Shown: in pieces, positions 8,937 to 17,243 of the stretch | How the letters are laid out: every line of letters begins with the position of its first letter | Position numbering within the stretch: position 1 is the first letter of the stretch | Assembly (NCBI GenBank): GCA_026003015.1 | Contig: BPGL01000001.1 | Span: 797,353 to 861,352 of the forward strand | Direction: 5' to 3' | Length of the DNA stretch: 64,000 bases | DNA from: Actinomycetota bacterium | Lineage (GTDB): Bacteria > Actinomycetota > UBA4738 > HRBIN12 | The notes under the pieces: generated by a model | Database searches by the model: none | Told to the model about the DNA's origin: nothing | Seen by the model: only the letters and a program-made list of their open reading frames with translations | Translations under genes and position numbers: made by a program

Positions 8937-10112
8937 TCAGTCCTCCTGCAGCTCCTCGATCCCGGCGAAGAACGCGTCGTCGATCGCCTGCTGGAGGTTG
9001 GCCCGGGGGCGGAGCACGATCGGCTCCGCGTGCCAGACGAGCCCGGCCTCCTCGGCCCGACCCACCGCATGGCGGAACAGTTCGAGGGCCGTCGCCCGAT
9101 CGATCTCGAACGGCTCGGGCGCAGGGGCCGATCCCACCCAGGTGATCTCCTCGGAGACCTTCACCAGGTCACATCCCGACCGCAGGAACAACCCGGCGCC
9201 GCCGAACGCCAGCCGATCCCCGAGGATCGCGAGCGACGCGAGCACGGCGCGACCCGCCCTCGCGGCCTCCCCATCCTCGCCCAGACGCACGCGAGCCAGG
9301 GCCGGGAACGACAACACGCCGAGGCGCTCGATCCCGTCGAGCGTGACGCCCCCAGGCACCGACTGACCACGCTGGTTCTTCGTCGTCGGTGGGATCGCTC
9401 CCAGGCCCAGCTCGGACAGCCGCTTCTTGCCCTTTGGGTCTGGAACCCAATCGCGCCCCTCGACGACCGTTGCCTTCATCTGGCCCGAGGTGATCAGGTC
9501 GAATCGACCCGCTGCCCGCACGCCGTCGGCCGGATTCCACCCGACCATCTCAGACGTGTAGACGCGGGGGAATCGAGCCGCGAGCCGGAGCCCTCGATGG
9601 GAGTCCCAGACGCCGTAGACGAGGTCGGCCGGTGCGTACCGGTAGAGGGCCGAGGCGTCCTCGGGCGTGACGGCCCCCAGGGCGCCACCGGGTTCGGTGT
9701 CGTCGAACCGACGCCCGTCCCCGTCCTCAGCGTCGCGGAAGTACGCATCTCGGCTCCGGTGCGGCGCCGTGAGGGAGGTGATCCGCACCCGGCGTCCGTG
9801 GGTCTCGATAGCGAGCACGAGGTGAGGGATCCGGAGCCTCCCTCGCTCAACCTCGCGTGCGAGGGCCTCCTCGCAGCGGTTCGCCTGTGCCTGACGGCTG
9901 TCGAGCAACACCGCGCGCATCCCCTCCCCTCCCCGCCGGCGCTCCTCGAACAGGTAGGGCGTGCCACGGTCTTCGACCGGGTAGGTAGGGGGCGAAACCT
10001 TGGCGCCCACCCCTGCCGCTGGCTCGTAGGCCCCCCGGAACCGGAGCGCCGCGTCCATGCTCTCGAGGCTCGCGGCTGCTGCCAGCCGCTCATACAGCTC
10101 ACTCACATCCAT
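8937..10112 (-). CDS. csb1: Csb1, Cas7 backbone subunit of type I-G
   Basis: The protein has 391 residues. It carries motifs typical of GSU0053/Csb1: DSRQAQANRCEEAL near residue 72, SEMVGWNP in the middle and FGGAGLFLRSGCDL near the end. Csb1 multimerises along the crRNA spacer as the Cas7 backbone. It is the first gene of the cas operon. AAAGGAGG lies 8 nt before the ATG and is the strongest ribosome-binding site in the locus, which fits the high subunit number. A CRP-type operator lies about 80 nt upstream. Confidence 0.92.
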   Translation of the reverse strand: MDVSELYERLAAAASLESMDAALRFRGAYEPAAGVGAKVSPPTYPVEDRGTPYLFEERRRGGEGMRAVLLDSRQAQANRCEEALAREVERGRLRIPHLVLAIETHGRRVRITSLTAPHRSRDAYFRDAEDGDGRRFDDTEPGGALGAVTPEDASALYRYAPADLVYGVWDSHRGLRLAARFPRVYTSEMVGWNPADGVRAAGRFDLITSGQMKATVVEGRDWVPDPKGKKRLSELGLGAIPPTTKNQRGQSVPGGVTLDGIERLGVLSFPALARVRLGEDGEAARAGRAVLASLAILGDRLAFGGAGLFLRSGCDLVKVSEEITWVGSAPAPEPFEIDRATALELFRHAVGRAEEAGLVWHAEPIVLRPRANLQQAIDDAFFAGIEELQED

Positions 10113-10189
10113 CCCCGTCCCCTCCTTTGACGACGACCCACCGGATCGTGGTTACGGGTCGTAGCTACGGAAGGGAACATGCCACGGGG

Positions 10190-10207
10190 GTGTGACACAA
10201 GTCACAC
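10190..10207. promoter_or_regulatory. CRP/GlxR-type operator upstream of the cas operon
   Basis: GTGTGACACAAGTCACAC is a perfect inverted repeat with 7-bp arms. It contains TGTGA-N6-TCACA exactly, the consensus of cAMP receptor proteins. Its centre is about 86 nt upstream of the csb1 start, in the 179-nt gap between csb1 and tRNA-Gly, so it could serve either. I found no convincing -35/-10 pair for the cas operon; TAGCTA near 10162 is the best -10 guess. Confidence 0.6.
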
Positions 10208-10291
10208 TCCGCCCCTCCGGCAGGACCGGCTGGAGCGGCCCCAGGCACCGGGTCACGGCGGCATGTTGCCTGGGTATCCTGGGGGGCGTCC

Positions 10292-10362
10292 GCGGGTGTA
10301 GCTCAATGGTAGAGCCCCAGCCTTCCAAGCTGGTGGTGCGGGTTCGATTCCCGTCACCCGCT
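10292..10362 (+). tRNA. tRNA-Gly(TCC)
   Basis: A 71-nt cloverleaf. The acceptor stem GCGGGTG pairs with CACCCGC, the anticodon loop is CTTCCAA (anticodon TCC), the T loop is TTCGATT, and the discriminator is T. No CCA is encoded. TATCCT, a likely -10 box, lies 11 nt upstream. Confidence 0.97.
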
Positions 10363-10423
10363 CTGCCGAAGCGGGCACGCCGGTGAAGCGATCCCGCCCG
10401 CCGCCATCGCCCGTCCGACAGCC

Positions 10424-11998
10424 CTACGACGTCCCGAGCGGCCCAGCCGCCTTCACCCGAACCCGCGAGGCCGGCTCGGCCAGGTAGGCGAGCGGGATCT
10501 CATCGACCTCGACGATCTCCACGCGGGCGGGATCCGCACCCGCCTGGATGGCACGCGCTCGCGCCTCGGCCGCGACGTCGGCGATCACCGCCTTCCGCGT
10601 ACGCCCACCCATCGCCACCACCCGTTCCGCCTGCCCGCCGACGGCGGCGATCGCGGCCCCGATCGCGTTGGCGACCTCGAAGTGCTCGGGTCGATGGATC
10701 TCGCTCACGCCCGGCACTCGTTCCGGGACGAGGATGCTGCCGCCGCCCACCACCACGAGGGGCAGCTCCCCCTTGGCGACCTTGATCCGGTCGATCGCGT
10801 CGGCCAGCATCGCGTCGCTCCGCTCCATCGCCCGGGCGAGCAGCGCTTCGCATCGGCGAACGCCCTCGACCTCGCCGAGCCGAACCCGACCACATGCGAC
10901 GGCTGCGTCGGTGAGGGTCGGCGTCGATCCTCCGAACACCAGCGCCTCCCCTCCGATCGCGTAGCCGACGCTTTCGGGCCCCACCCTGACGTCCCCGCCC
11001 ACCTCCTCGACGACGGTCCCCCCGCCCAGGCTGATGCTCACGAGGTCCGGCATCCGGAAGTTCGTGCGGACGCCGCCGATCTCCACCCCGACCGCCGACT
11101 CCCGCGGGAACCCACCGACGAGCACGCCGATGTCGGTCGAGGTTCCCCCGACGTCGGCGACGATGCCGTCGGTAAGACCGGTGAGGTGGGCGGCGCCCCG
11201 GATGCTGTTCGCCGGCCCCGAGCCGATCGTGAGGACCGGGAACCGGGTCGCGTGGTCGATCCCCATCAACGTGCCGTCGTTCTGGGCGAAGAACGTCACC
11301 GGATCGAGGTTCCGCGCCGCGAGCGCCTCCCGGATCCCCTCCGCGACCTCCTGAGCCAGCCCCGCGAGCGCTGCGTTGAGGACGGTCGCGTTCTCCCGCT
11401 CGAGCAAGCCGACGGAGCCGATCTCGTGACTCAGGGACGCGTGGAGCTCCGGTCGGAGCTTCCCGACGAGCTCGGCCGCCGCGAGCTCGTGGGAGGACGA
11501 CACGGGGGCGAAGACGCTCGTGATCGCGATCGCCTCGACGTCGTCGGGCAGCGCGGCCACGAACCGCGCGGTCGCCTCCCGGTCGAAGGGCGCGAGCTCG
11601 CGCCCGTCGTACTCGTGGCCTCCCCCGACGATCGCCTCCCCTGCCGAGACGGCGCGCCGCAGGTCGTCGGGCCAGCCGAACAGGGGGCGCACGGCATGCG
11701 TCGCCGGGCTGCCGATCCGCAGGACGCCCACCCGCCTGAGCCCCCGACGCTGCAGCACGGCGTTCATGGCGTGCGTGGTCCCGAGCATCACGTGGCCGAT
11801 CCGTTCCCGAAGCTCCTCGGCTCCCAACAGCACGCGATCGATCGCGCGCACGATCCCGGTCGTCACGTCGGCGGTCGTCGGGGTCTTCGCCTTGGCAACG
11901 GGTCGACCGCCACGATCCAACAGGACCGCGTCGGTGTTGGTGCCGCCGACGTCGATCCCGAGGCGGTACCGCGCCCAGGGGCGCTCAGTCCGCCCCAT
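10424..11998 (-). CDS. Hydantoinase/oxoprolinase family protein (HyuA-like)
   Basis: The protein has 524 residues from the start MGRTERPWARYRLGIDVGG, which overlaps the end of the DUF917 gene by 14 nt. GIDVGGTNTDAVLLD and DVGGTSTDIGVLVGG are the two phosphate-binding loops of the acetate-kinase/Hsp70 ATPase fold used by hydantoinase A and oxoprolinase. Such enzymes open cyclic amides (5-oxoproline or hydantoins) with ATP. At about 520 residues it is shorter than HyuA of the N-methylhydantoinase type and is the size of proteins paired with DUF917. The substrate is unknown. An upstream in-frame ATG at 12109 would lie inside the neighbour and is rejected. Confidence 0.85.
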   Translation of the reverse strand: MGRTERPWARYRLGIDVGGTNTDAVLLDRGGRPVAKAKTPTTADVTTGIVRAIDRVLLGAEELRERIGHVMLGTTHAMNAVLQRRGLRRVGVLRIGSPATHAVRPLFGWPDDLRRAVSAGEAIVGGGHEYDGRELAPFDREATARFVAALPDDVEAIAITSVFAPVSSSHELAAAELVGKLRPELHASLSHEIGSVGLLERENATVLNAALAGLAQEVAEGIREALAARNLDPVTFFAQNDGTLMGIDHATRFPVLTIGSGPANSIRGAAHLTGLTDGIVADVGGTSTDIGVLVGGFPRESAVGVEIGGVRTNFRMPDLVSISLGGGTVVEEVGGDVRVGPESVGYAIGGEALVFGGSTPTLTDAAVACGRVRLGEVEGVRRCEALLARAMERSDAMLADAIDRIKVAKGELPLVVVGGGSILVPERVPGVSEIHRPEHFEVANAIGAAIAAVGGQAERVVAMGGRTRKAVIADVAAEARARAIQAGADPARVEIVEVDEIPLAYLAEPASRVRVKAAGPLGTS

Positions 11999-13058
11999 GG
12001 ATCTGCTCCACCGGGACGTAGGGGAACCCGTAGCCGAACGCCCGCGGGCCCGCGAGCTCCAACCCCTGCGGCGTGCGCCACAGCGGATCGCACGGGAAGG
12101 CCACGACACCCACCCGCTGGCCGTAGCGGATCCGTTCCGTCGAGATCGCCGCAGCCGACTCCGAGTCGATCACGGTGATGATGTCGGGCACCATGGCGAG
12201 CGGGTCGCCGTCTTCCAGCGCGACCAGGTTCTCGTTCTGCAGCTCCAGGCGCAGGGTCCGGCCCGCGTCCGAGCGCAACCCCTCGATCGTCACCGAGCCT
12301 CGGACGAACCCCCCCTCGGCTCGGCGCTCCACGTCCGTGACCTTGCCCTCGATCAGGACGTGGCCGCAGACCACCGCGGCGAGCGCATCGAGGGGATCGC
12401 CCTCGGCCTCCAGGACCGCGCGACCGATCCGCTGCGCCAGCGTGACGCTCCCGCGGATCGTCGCCGTCCGAGCCTGCTCGACCGTCATCTGGTACTCGGT
12501 CGACGACGCGGCACCGCCGAACTCGACCGAGCAGACGCGCTCCAGCCGTTCCATCCAGGTTCCCGAGACGGCGTGGACGACCACGACGTTGCCCCGCTCA
12601 TCGGTCATGACGCCCGGCGTCGCCGGGACGCCGGCCACCTCCATCGCCACCTGGAAGACCTCCGGGAAGGCCCGGCCCATCCCGTCCGCGTCCACGATCG
12701 GCAGTCCGGCCCGCGCCGCCCAGGCGACCGGGGTCAGCCCGTTCGAACCCCCGATCTCGCCGCACATGAGCGCGGCCACGGGCCGGTTCCACAGCCGCTC
12801 GACCGCCTCACGCAACCGAAGGACCTCGTCGCCGGCCTCGATCTTCTCGATCGAGACGGTCGGCGCTCCGATGCCCCCACAGGGCATGACGAGGCCGTCG
12901 TCGGGGAGCGCGTCGAGGTCGACCACCTCCACGGGGCCGTGGTCGCCGACCGCCTGCAGGGCCGTCAAGAGGCCGACGCTGGTGTCCCCACCGCCGCCCG
13001 CCCCCAAGATCGCGCATCCGCGTGCGTAGGCGGGCAGGGATGACTCGTCCAGGCGCAC
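11985..13058 (-). CDS. DUF917 / S-methyl-thiohydantoin desulfurase-like protein
   Basis: The protein has 357 residues with the family's hallmarks: an N-terminal GCAILGAGGGGDTSVG loop, MPCGGIGAPTVSIEK, and VDADGMGRAFPE. Some DUF917 proteins are described as thiohydantoin desulfurases, and nearly all sit beside a HyuA-like gene as here. A joint role in degrading a cyclic amide is therefore likely, though the substrate is unproven. The start is GTG without a Shine-Dalgarno. TAGCAT (minus strand, 13072-13067) ends 8 nt before it, so the transcript may be leaderless. It is the first gene of a two-gene operon. Confidence 0.82.
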   Translation of the reverse strand: MRLDESSLPAYARGCAILGAGGGGDTSVGLLTALQAVGDHGPVEVVDLDALPDDGLVMPCGGIGAPTVSIEKIEAGDEVLRLREAVERLWNRPVAALMCGEIGGSNGLTPVAWAARAGLPIVDADGMGRAFPEVFQVAMEVAGVPATPGVMTDERGNVVVVHAVSGTWMERLERVCSVEFGGAASSTEYQMTVEQARTATIRGSVTLAQRIGRAVLEAEGDPLDALAAVVCGHVLIEGKVTDVERRAEGGFVRGSVTIEGLRSDAGRTLRLELQNENLVALEDGDPLAMVPDIITVIDSESAAAISTERIRYGQRVGVVAFPCDPLWRTPQGLELAGPRAFGYGFPYVPVEQIHGAD

Positions 13059-13097
13059 GGCGCGGATGCTACCCGGCCGGTAGGCTGAGCTCGGCGA

Positions 13098-13175
13098 GCG
13101 CCGGTAGCTCAGCCTGGAAAGAGCGACGGACTTCTAATCCGTGGGTCGGAGGTTCGAATCCTCCCCGGCGCGCCA
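13098..13175 (+). tRNA. tRNA-Arg(TCT) with encoded CCA
   Basis: The acceptor stem GCGCCGG pairs with CCGGCGC, the anticodon loop is CTTCTAA (TCT), and the T loop is TTCGAAT. CCA is encoded at 13173-13175; none of the other tRNAs in the window has it. TAGGCT lies 11 nt upstream. Confidence 0.97.
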
Positions 13176-13177
13176 GC

Positions 13178-13214
13178 GCCCCCGCTGGGGCCTCGAGGAC
13201 CCCGGGCGGGGTCC
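13178..13214 (+). terminator. Tandem GC hairpins after tRNA-Arg
   Basis: Two hairpins directly follow the tRNA: GCCCC-CGCT-GGGGC (13178-13191) and GGACCCC-GGGC-GGGGTCC (13197-13214, seven perfect pairs). There is no U-tract, as is common for actinobacterial terminators. They separate the tRNA from the downstream lipoprotein gene. Confidence 0.45.
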
Positions 13215-13270
13215 GATACCCTTGAAACCCCCATCCGGGGGCGAGGAAGCCCGAACCAGGAGGACGATCC

Positions 13271-14119
13271 ATGCCCGAGGTCCGCCGCGCCGCCATCGCC
13301 TCGATCGCGCTCGCGATCGCCCTGACCGCCTGCTCGAGCGGCGGATCGGGCGGCGACGCCCAGCCGTCGGTCAGCCCCTCCCCGACGATCGAGCCGCTCG
13401 CGCTCGTGCGGGAGGCGTCGCGGGACCTTTCGAAGGAGACCGTCGAGGCGACCTTCGCCATGACGGTGGAGGGCGGGCAAGAGCACGTCGCGATCGAGGG
13501 CGAGATCCAGACGGACCCGGTCGCCCAGCGCGCGCGGTTCACGATGCTCACCACCGATCCCGAGACCGGCCAGGAGGCCGAGCTCGAAGGCATCGTCGAC
13601 ACGGGCGCGCTCTACCTGCGGGCGGGCGCGCTGATCGACGACGACAAGTGGGTCAAGATCGACGTCGGTGGCGAGTCGCCCTTCGGCCAGTTCGATCCCA
13701 CGGGCATGGGGTCGCCGAACCCCGGCACCTTCCTCCAGTACATCCGAGGCGCCGGCACCCCCGAGATCGTCGGCACGGAGACCGTGAACGGAGCCGAGAC
13801 CACCCACCTGTCGGGCACGATCGACCTGTCCAAGGCCGAGGCGGCGGTCCCGGCTCCGACCCGCGACGACTACCGTGAGAGCCTGCGGGAGCTCGAGGAC
13901 CTCCTCGGGCGGCCCGAGGCCACCTATGACATCTGGGTCGACGGCGGGGGCGTGACCCGGCGCGTGATCTTCTCCTTCGGCAGCCAGGAGCAGGGCACGG
14001 TCCTCACGGTCCGGATGGACGTCGTGCGGATCGGCGGCCCGGTCGACATCGAGATCCCGAAGCCGAGCGAGGTCATCGACCTCGGGACCATCCAACTGCC
14101 TGGTCAGCCCGGGGGCTAG
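13271..14119 (+). CDS. Predicted lipoprotein, LppX/LprG-like
   Basis: The protein has 282 residues. The N-terminus has an RR pair, a short hydrophobic stretch and the lipobox LTAC, with the lipidated cysteine at about residue 21. A Ser/Gly/Pro-rich linker follows. The rest alternates short beta strands (ATFAMTVEGGQEHVAIEGEI, then ALYLRAGA and KWVKIDVGG). This resembles the LppX/LprG fold that carries lipids across the actinobacterial envelope, but the match is to a pattern only. AGGAGG lies 7 nt before the ATG. The gene stands alone on the plus strand, convergent with purK with 3 nt between the stop codons. Confidence 0.7.
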   Translation: MPEVRRAAIASIALAIALTACSSGGSGGDAQPSVSPSPTIEPLALVREASRDLSKETVEATFAMTVEGGQEHVAIEGEIQTDPVAQRARFTMLTTDPETGQEAELEGIVDTGALYLRAGALIDDDKWVKIDVGGESPFGQFDPTGMGSPNPGTFLQYIRGAGTPEIVGTETVNGAETTHLSGTIDLSKAEAAVPAPTRDDYRESLRELEDLLGRPEATYDIWVDGGGVTRRVIFSFGSQEQGTVLTVRMDVVRIGGPVDIEIPKPSEVIDLGTIQLPGQPGG

Positions 14120-14122
14120 GGC

Positions 14123-15232
14123 TCACGCCTCTGGGATCAACGGCAGGAGCCGCGCCAGGCGCTCCTCCAGCGCCTCGCGGGTGGGCGCCGTGATCGTCAC
14201 GTGGCCGACCTTGCGGCCGGGCCGCGGCGCCTTGCCGTAGCGGTGCAGGCGGGCCCCCGGGACGGCGAGGACGTCCGCGGGGTCGGGCAGCGCCCCGATG
14301 AGGTTCACCATCGCGCTCGGGCCCCGCGCCGTCGCCTCCCCCAGGGGCAGCCCGCACACCGCGCGCAGGTGCTGCTCGAACTGGCTCGTCGTGGCGCCCT
14401 CGATCGTCCAGTGCCCGGAGTTGTGCACGCGGGGGGCGATCTCGTTGCCGAGGAGCTCCTCCCCCACCTGGAACAGCTCGATCGCGATCACCCCGACGTA
14501 GTCGAGGCGCTCCAGGACCGCCCGCGCGAACCCCTCGGCACGGGCCTGGAGCGCGGGGGTCGCCTCGGGCGCCGGAGCGAGGGACAGGCGCAGGATCCCC
14601 TCGCGGTGCCGGTTCTCGACGAGCGGGTACGCGACGACGTCTCCCTCGAGCCCCCGCGCCGCGAGGACGGAGACCTCCCGGGAGAACGCGACCTTCGCCT
14701 CGAGGATCGACGGGCGCTCCCCGACCGCGCGCCAGGCGTCCTCGGCGCGCACGGGATCGAGCAGCACGAACTGACCCTTCCCGTCGTAGCCGAGGCGCCG
14801 CGTCTTCAGCACCGCCGGCAGGCCCACCCGCTCGATCGCGTCCTCGAGGGAGGCGAGGTCGTCCACGGGTGCGAACGGCGCGGTGGGGATCCCGAGCTCT
14901 CCGAACAGGGCCTTCTCGTTCAGCCGGTCCTGGGCCGCCTCGAGCGCCTGGGGCCCGGGGCGGACCGGTACCTGCGCGGCGAGGAACCGAGCGGCCTCGA
15001 CGGGGACGTTCTCGAACTCGTAGGTCACGACGTCGCTCGTCTCGGCGAGGGAGGCGAGGGCCGGGCGGTCGTCGTAGGCCCCGACGATCGACGGCGCGAC
15101 CTGCGAGGCGGCGGAGCCCTCCGCCGGGTCGAGGGTCGTGCACACGAGTCCGAGCTGGTGCCCGGCCAAGGCAAGCATCCGCCCGAGCTGGCCCCCGCCG
15201 ACGATCCCGACGCGCACGGAGCCTTCCGTCAA
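14123..15232 (-). CDS. purK: 5-(carboxyamino)imidazole ribonucleotide synthase PurK
   Basis: The protein has 369 residues. It starts with the glycine-rich loop [15 protein letters not shown], carries the ATP-grasp segment [16 protein letters not shown] and ends with the conserved GRKVGHVTI element. PurK uses ATP and bicarbonate to carboxylate AIR in purine synthesis and hands the product to PurE. The start is TTG, overlapping the purE stop codon by 4 nt (TTGA); a GTG five codons later, at 15217, is the alternative. Codons near 14205-14221 match the CRISPR repeat stem by 17 bases, probably by chance. Confidence 0.95.
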   Translation of the reverse strand: MTEGSVRVGIVGGGQLGRMLALAGHQLGLVCTTLDPAEGSAASQVAPSIVGAYDDRPALASLAETSDVVTYEFENVPVEAARFLAAQVPVRPGPQALEAAQDRLNEKALFGELGIPTAPFAPVDDLASLEDAIERVGLPAVLKTRRLGYDGKGQFVLLDPVRAEDAWRAVGERPSILEAKVAFSREVSVLAARGLEGDVVAYPLVENRHREGILRLSLAPAPEATPALQARAEGFARAVLERLDYVGVIAIELFQVGEELLGNEIAPRVHNSGHWTIEGATTSQFEQHLRAVCGLPLGEATARGPSAMVNLIGALPDPADVLAVPGARLHRYGKAPRPGRKVGHVTITAPTREALEERLARLLPLIPEA

Positions 15233-15723
15233 CCCGCGGTCGGATCTGGGCGCTCGAGCACGGCGCGGGTCTGCGCGGCGCGGTAGGCGACGAGGCGCTC
15301 GCGGACGCCGTCGTCGCCGAGCGCCACGATCGCCGCCGCGAGCAGGCCGGCGTTCACCGCGCCGGCGCGGCCGATCGCGAGGGTCCCCACCGGCACGCCG
15401 GCGGGCATCTGGGCGATCGACAACAGCGAGTCCATCCCCCGCAACGCCTTGGACTCGACGGGAACGCCGAGCACGGGGAGGTGGGTGTGGGCCGCGGTCA
15501 TCCCCGGCAGGTGCGCGGCACCGCCGGCGCCCGCGACGATCACCCGAAGCCCGCGGCCGGCCGCCTCCCTCGCGTAGCTCGCCATCAGGTCCGGCGTCCG
15601 GTGCGCGGAGACGACCCGGACCTCGTAGGCGACGTCGAGCTCGTCGAGGACCTCGCAGGCGTGCCGCATCGTCTCCCAGTCCGAGCGGGAGCCCATGATC
15701 ACGCCGACGAGCGGGTTCGACAT
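15229..15723 (-). CDS. purE: N5-carboxyaminoimidazole ribonucleotide mutase PurE
   Basis: The protein has 164 residues, standard for PurE, from [19 protein letters not shown]. It carries the GSxSD phosphate-binding motif, SAHRTP with the catalytic histidine, and [10 protein letters not shown]. PurE moves the carboxyl group made by PurK to form CAIR. Further upstream in-frame codons add only basic, low-complexity residues and are not used. purE and purK form a coupled pair. Confidence 0.96.
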   Translation of the reverse strand: MSNPLVGVIMGSRSDWETMRHACEVLDELDVAYEVRVVSAHRTPDLMASYAREAAGRGLRVIVAGAGGAAHLPGMTAAHTHLPVLGVPVESKALRGMDSLLSIAQMPAGVPVGTLAIGRAGAVNAGLLAAAIVALGDDGVRERLVAYRAAQTRAVLERPDPTAG

Positions 15724-15816
15724 GGCGCGGAGTCTATCCCCCACGCCCCCACCACCGCGACGATCGCGGCGGCGATCCCCAGGCCACCGACCACCGCAGC
15801 CGGGGACGCGAGCCAC

Positions 15817-17190
15817 TCAGCGGGTGATCGCTTCGGCGAGCGACTCGAAGTTCTCGACGTAGCGCTCGGCGTCCCGATCGCTCATCACGATCGAGGTCGT
15901 CCACGACTCCCACTTCGAGCCGGGGGACTTGAACACGCCGCGGTTCAGCTGCCACAGCCACGCGAGCTGGGGGACCCGGTCGTCGATGGCCCACAGGTCC
16001 CGGTACTCGTGGATCGGCGTCGGGCTCCAGTCGATCGATCCCTTCGCCCCCAGCAGCTTCATGGACGCCGGCAGCCGGTAGCGCTCGATCACGTCCTCGC
16101 AGCGGCGCAGGATCGCGTTCAGCTCCTCCAGCCGGGCGTACGCGTCCTTCGTGAGGACGCGCGTGAGGTTCGCTTTCGCCGCGGCCATCGTGAGGGGGTT
16201 CCCGTTGAAGGTACCGACCTGCTCGATCTCACCCTCGACGATCGGACGCATCGCCTCCTCCGTACCGCCGATCGCCCCGCAGGGGATCCCCGCACCGAGC
16301 GCCTTCGCGAACGCCACGAGGTCCGGCTGCACGCCGAACGCCTCGATCGCGCCGCCCCAGGCCACCGTGAACCCGGTCTTCACCTCGTCGAACGCGAGCA
16401 TCGCGCCGTTCGCGTGGCAGAGGTCCTTCAGCCGCTGAAGGTAGCCCGGATCGGGGAGCACGACCCCGCAGTTCGTCATCACCGGTTCGACGATCATCCC
16501 GGCGATCTGCCCTGGGTGCTCGGCGAAGGCGCGCTCCACGGCGTCGGCGTCGTTGAACGGGACGTTGATGACCGTTTCGGTCGCACCCCGGATCAAGCCC
16601 TTGCTCTGCGGCACCGACGCCGGATGCTCACGCGGCCCTGCCTGCTCGGGGGAGGGGAAGACGCTCACCATGAGGGCGTCGTGGTGCCCGTGGTAGCTCC
16701 CCTCGACCTTGAGCAGGAGGTCGCGCCCCGTCGATCCGCGCATCAGACGCACCACGTCGAGGGTCGCTTCGGTGCCGGAGTTCCCGAAGCGCCAGTACGG
16801 CAGCCCCGTGCGCTGGTACAGCTGCTCGGCCACGTCGAGGGCGTCCTCGGTCGGCTGCGCGAAGTGCGTGCCGAGCTCGACCCGCCGCTGGACCGCCTCG
16901 ACGATCGTGGGGTGGGCATGGCCCATGACCATCACGCCGTAACCGTTGTGGTAGTCGACGTACTCGTTGCCGTCGATGTCCCATACGTGGGCGCCGCGTC
17001 CGTGGCTCACGTAGATCGGGTGGGGCGGCCACGTCTGCCAGCTGGATGAGACGCCGCCCGGCAGTCGCCGCTTGGCTTCCTCACGGTAGGCGAGGCTGCG
17101 GGCGTGCTTGACGTCGAGCGCTGCGACCTCGCGCTTCGTGAGCTCCTCGACGAGGTCGAGGTCGATCTCGACGCGATCGGTGACGGACAT
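15817..17190 (-). CDS. Class III aminotransferase, GSA-aminomutase-like (copy 2)
   Basis: The protein has 457 residues. The start MSVTDRVEIDLDLVEEL has GGAGGAAG just upstream and aligns with the start of the neighbouring paralogue; an ATG at 17214 lacks a ribosome-binding site. PLP-fold motifs: NSGTEATLDVVRLMR (phosphate loop), EGSYHGHHDALM, FDEVKTGF, and the Schiff-base lysine in FAKALGAG. The fold is that of glutamate-1-semialdehyde aminomutase. However, no haem genes are near and DEVKTG replaces the usual DEVMTG, so the substrate is probably another amino acid or amine. It lies 53 nt behind its paralogue and is likely co-transcribed. Confidence 0.82.
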   Translation of the reverse strand: MSVTDRVEIDLDLVEELTKREVAALDVKHARSLAYREEAKRRLPGGVSSSWQTWPPHPIYVSHGRGAHVWDIDGNEYVDYHNGYGVMVMGHAHPTIVEAVQRRVELGTHFAQPTEDALDVAEQLYQRTGLPYWRFGNSGTEATLDVVRLMRGSTGRDLLLKVEGSYHGHHDALMVSVFPSPEQAGPREHPASVPQSKGLIRGATETVINVPFNDADAVERAFAEHPGQIAGMIVEPVMTNCGVVLPDPGYLQRLKDLCHANGAMLAFDEVKTGFTVAWGGAIEAFGVQPDLVAFAKALGAGIPCGAIGGTEEAMRPIVEGEIEQVGTFNGNPLTMAAAKANLTRVLTKDAYARLEELNAILRRCEDVIERYRLPASMKLLGAKGSIDWSPTPIHEYRDLWAIDDRVPQLAWLWQLNRGVFKSPGSKWESWTTSIVMSDRDAERYVENFESLAEAITR

Positions 17191-17243
17191 CGCTTCCTCC
17201 GGGGTCGCGGGCATCCTGCAGTCTAGCCGAGCCCGGGTCCCGG

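Noticed and set aside
15724..15816. A hydrophobic 25-residue stretch encoded on the minus strand between an aminotransferase and purE
   Set aside because: It has no usable start codon in frame and ends inside purE; probably chance in Ala/Val/Gly-rich GC sequence.
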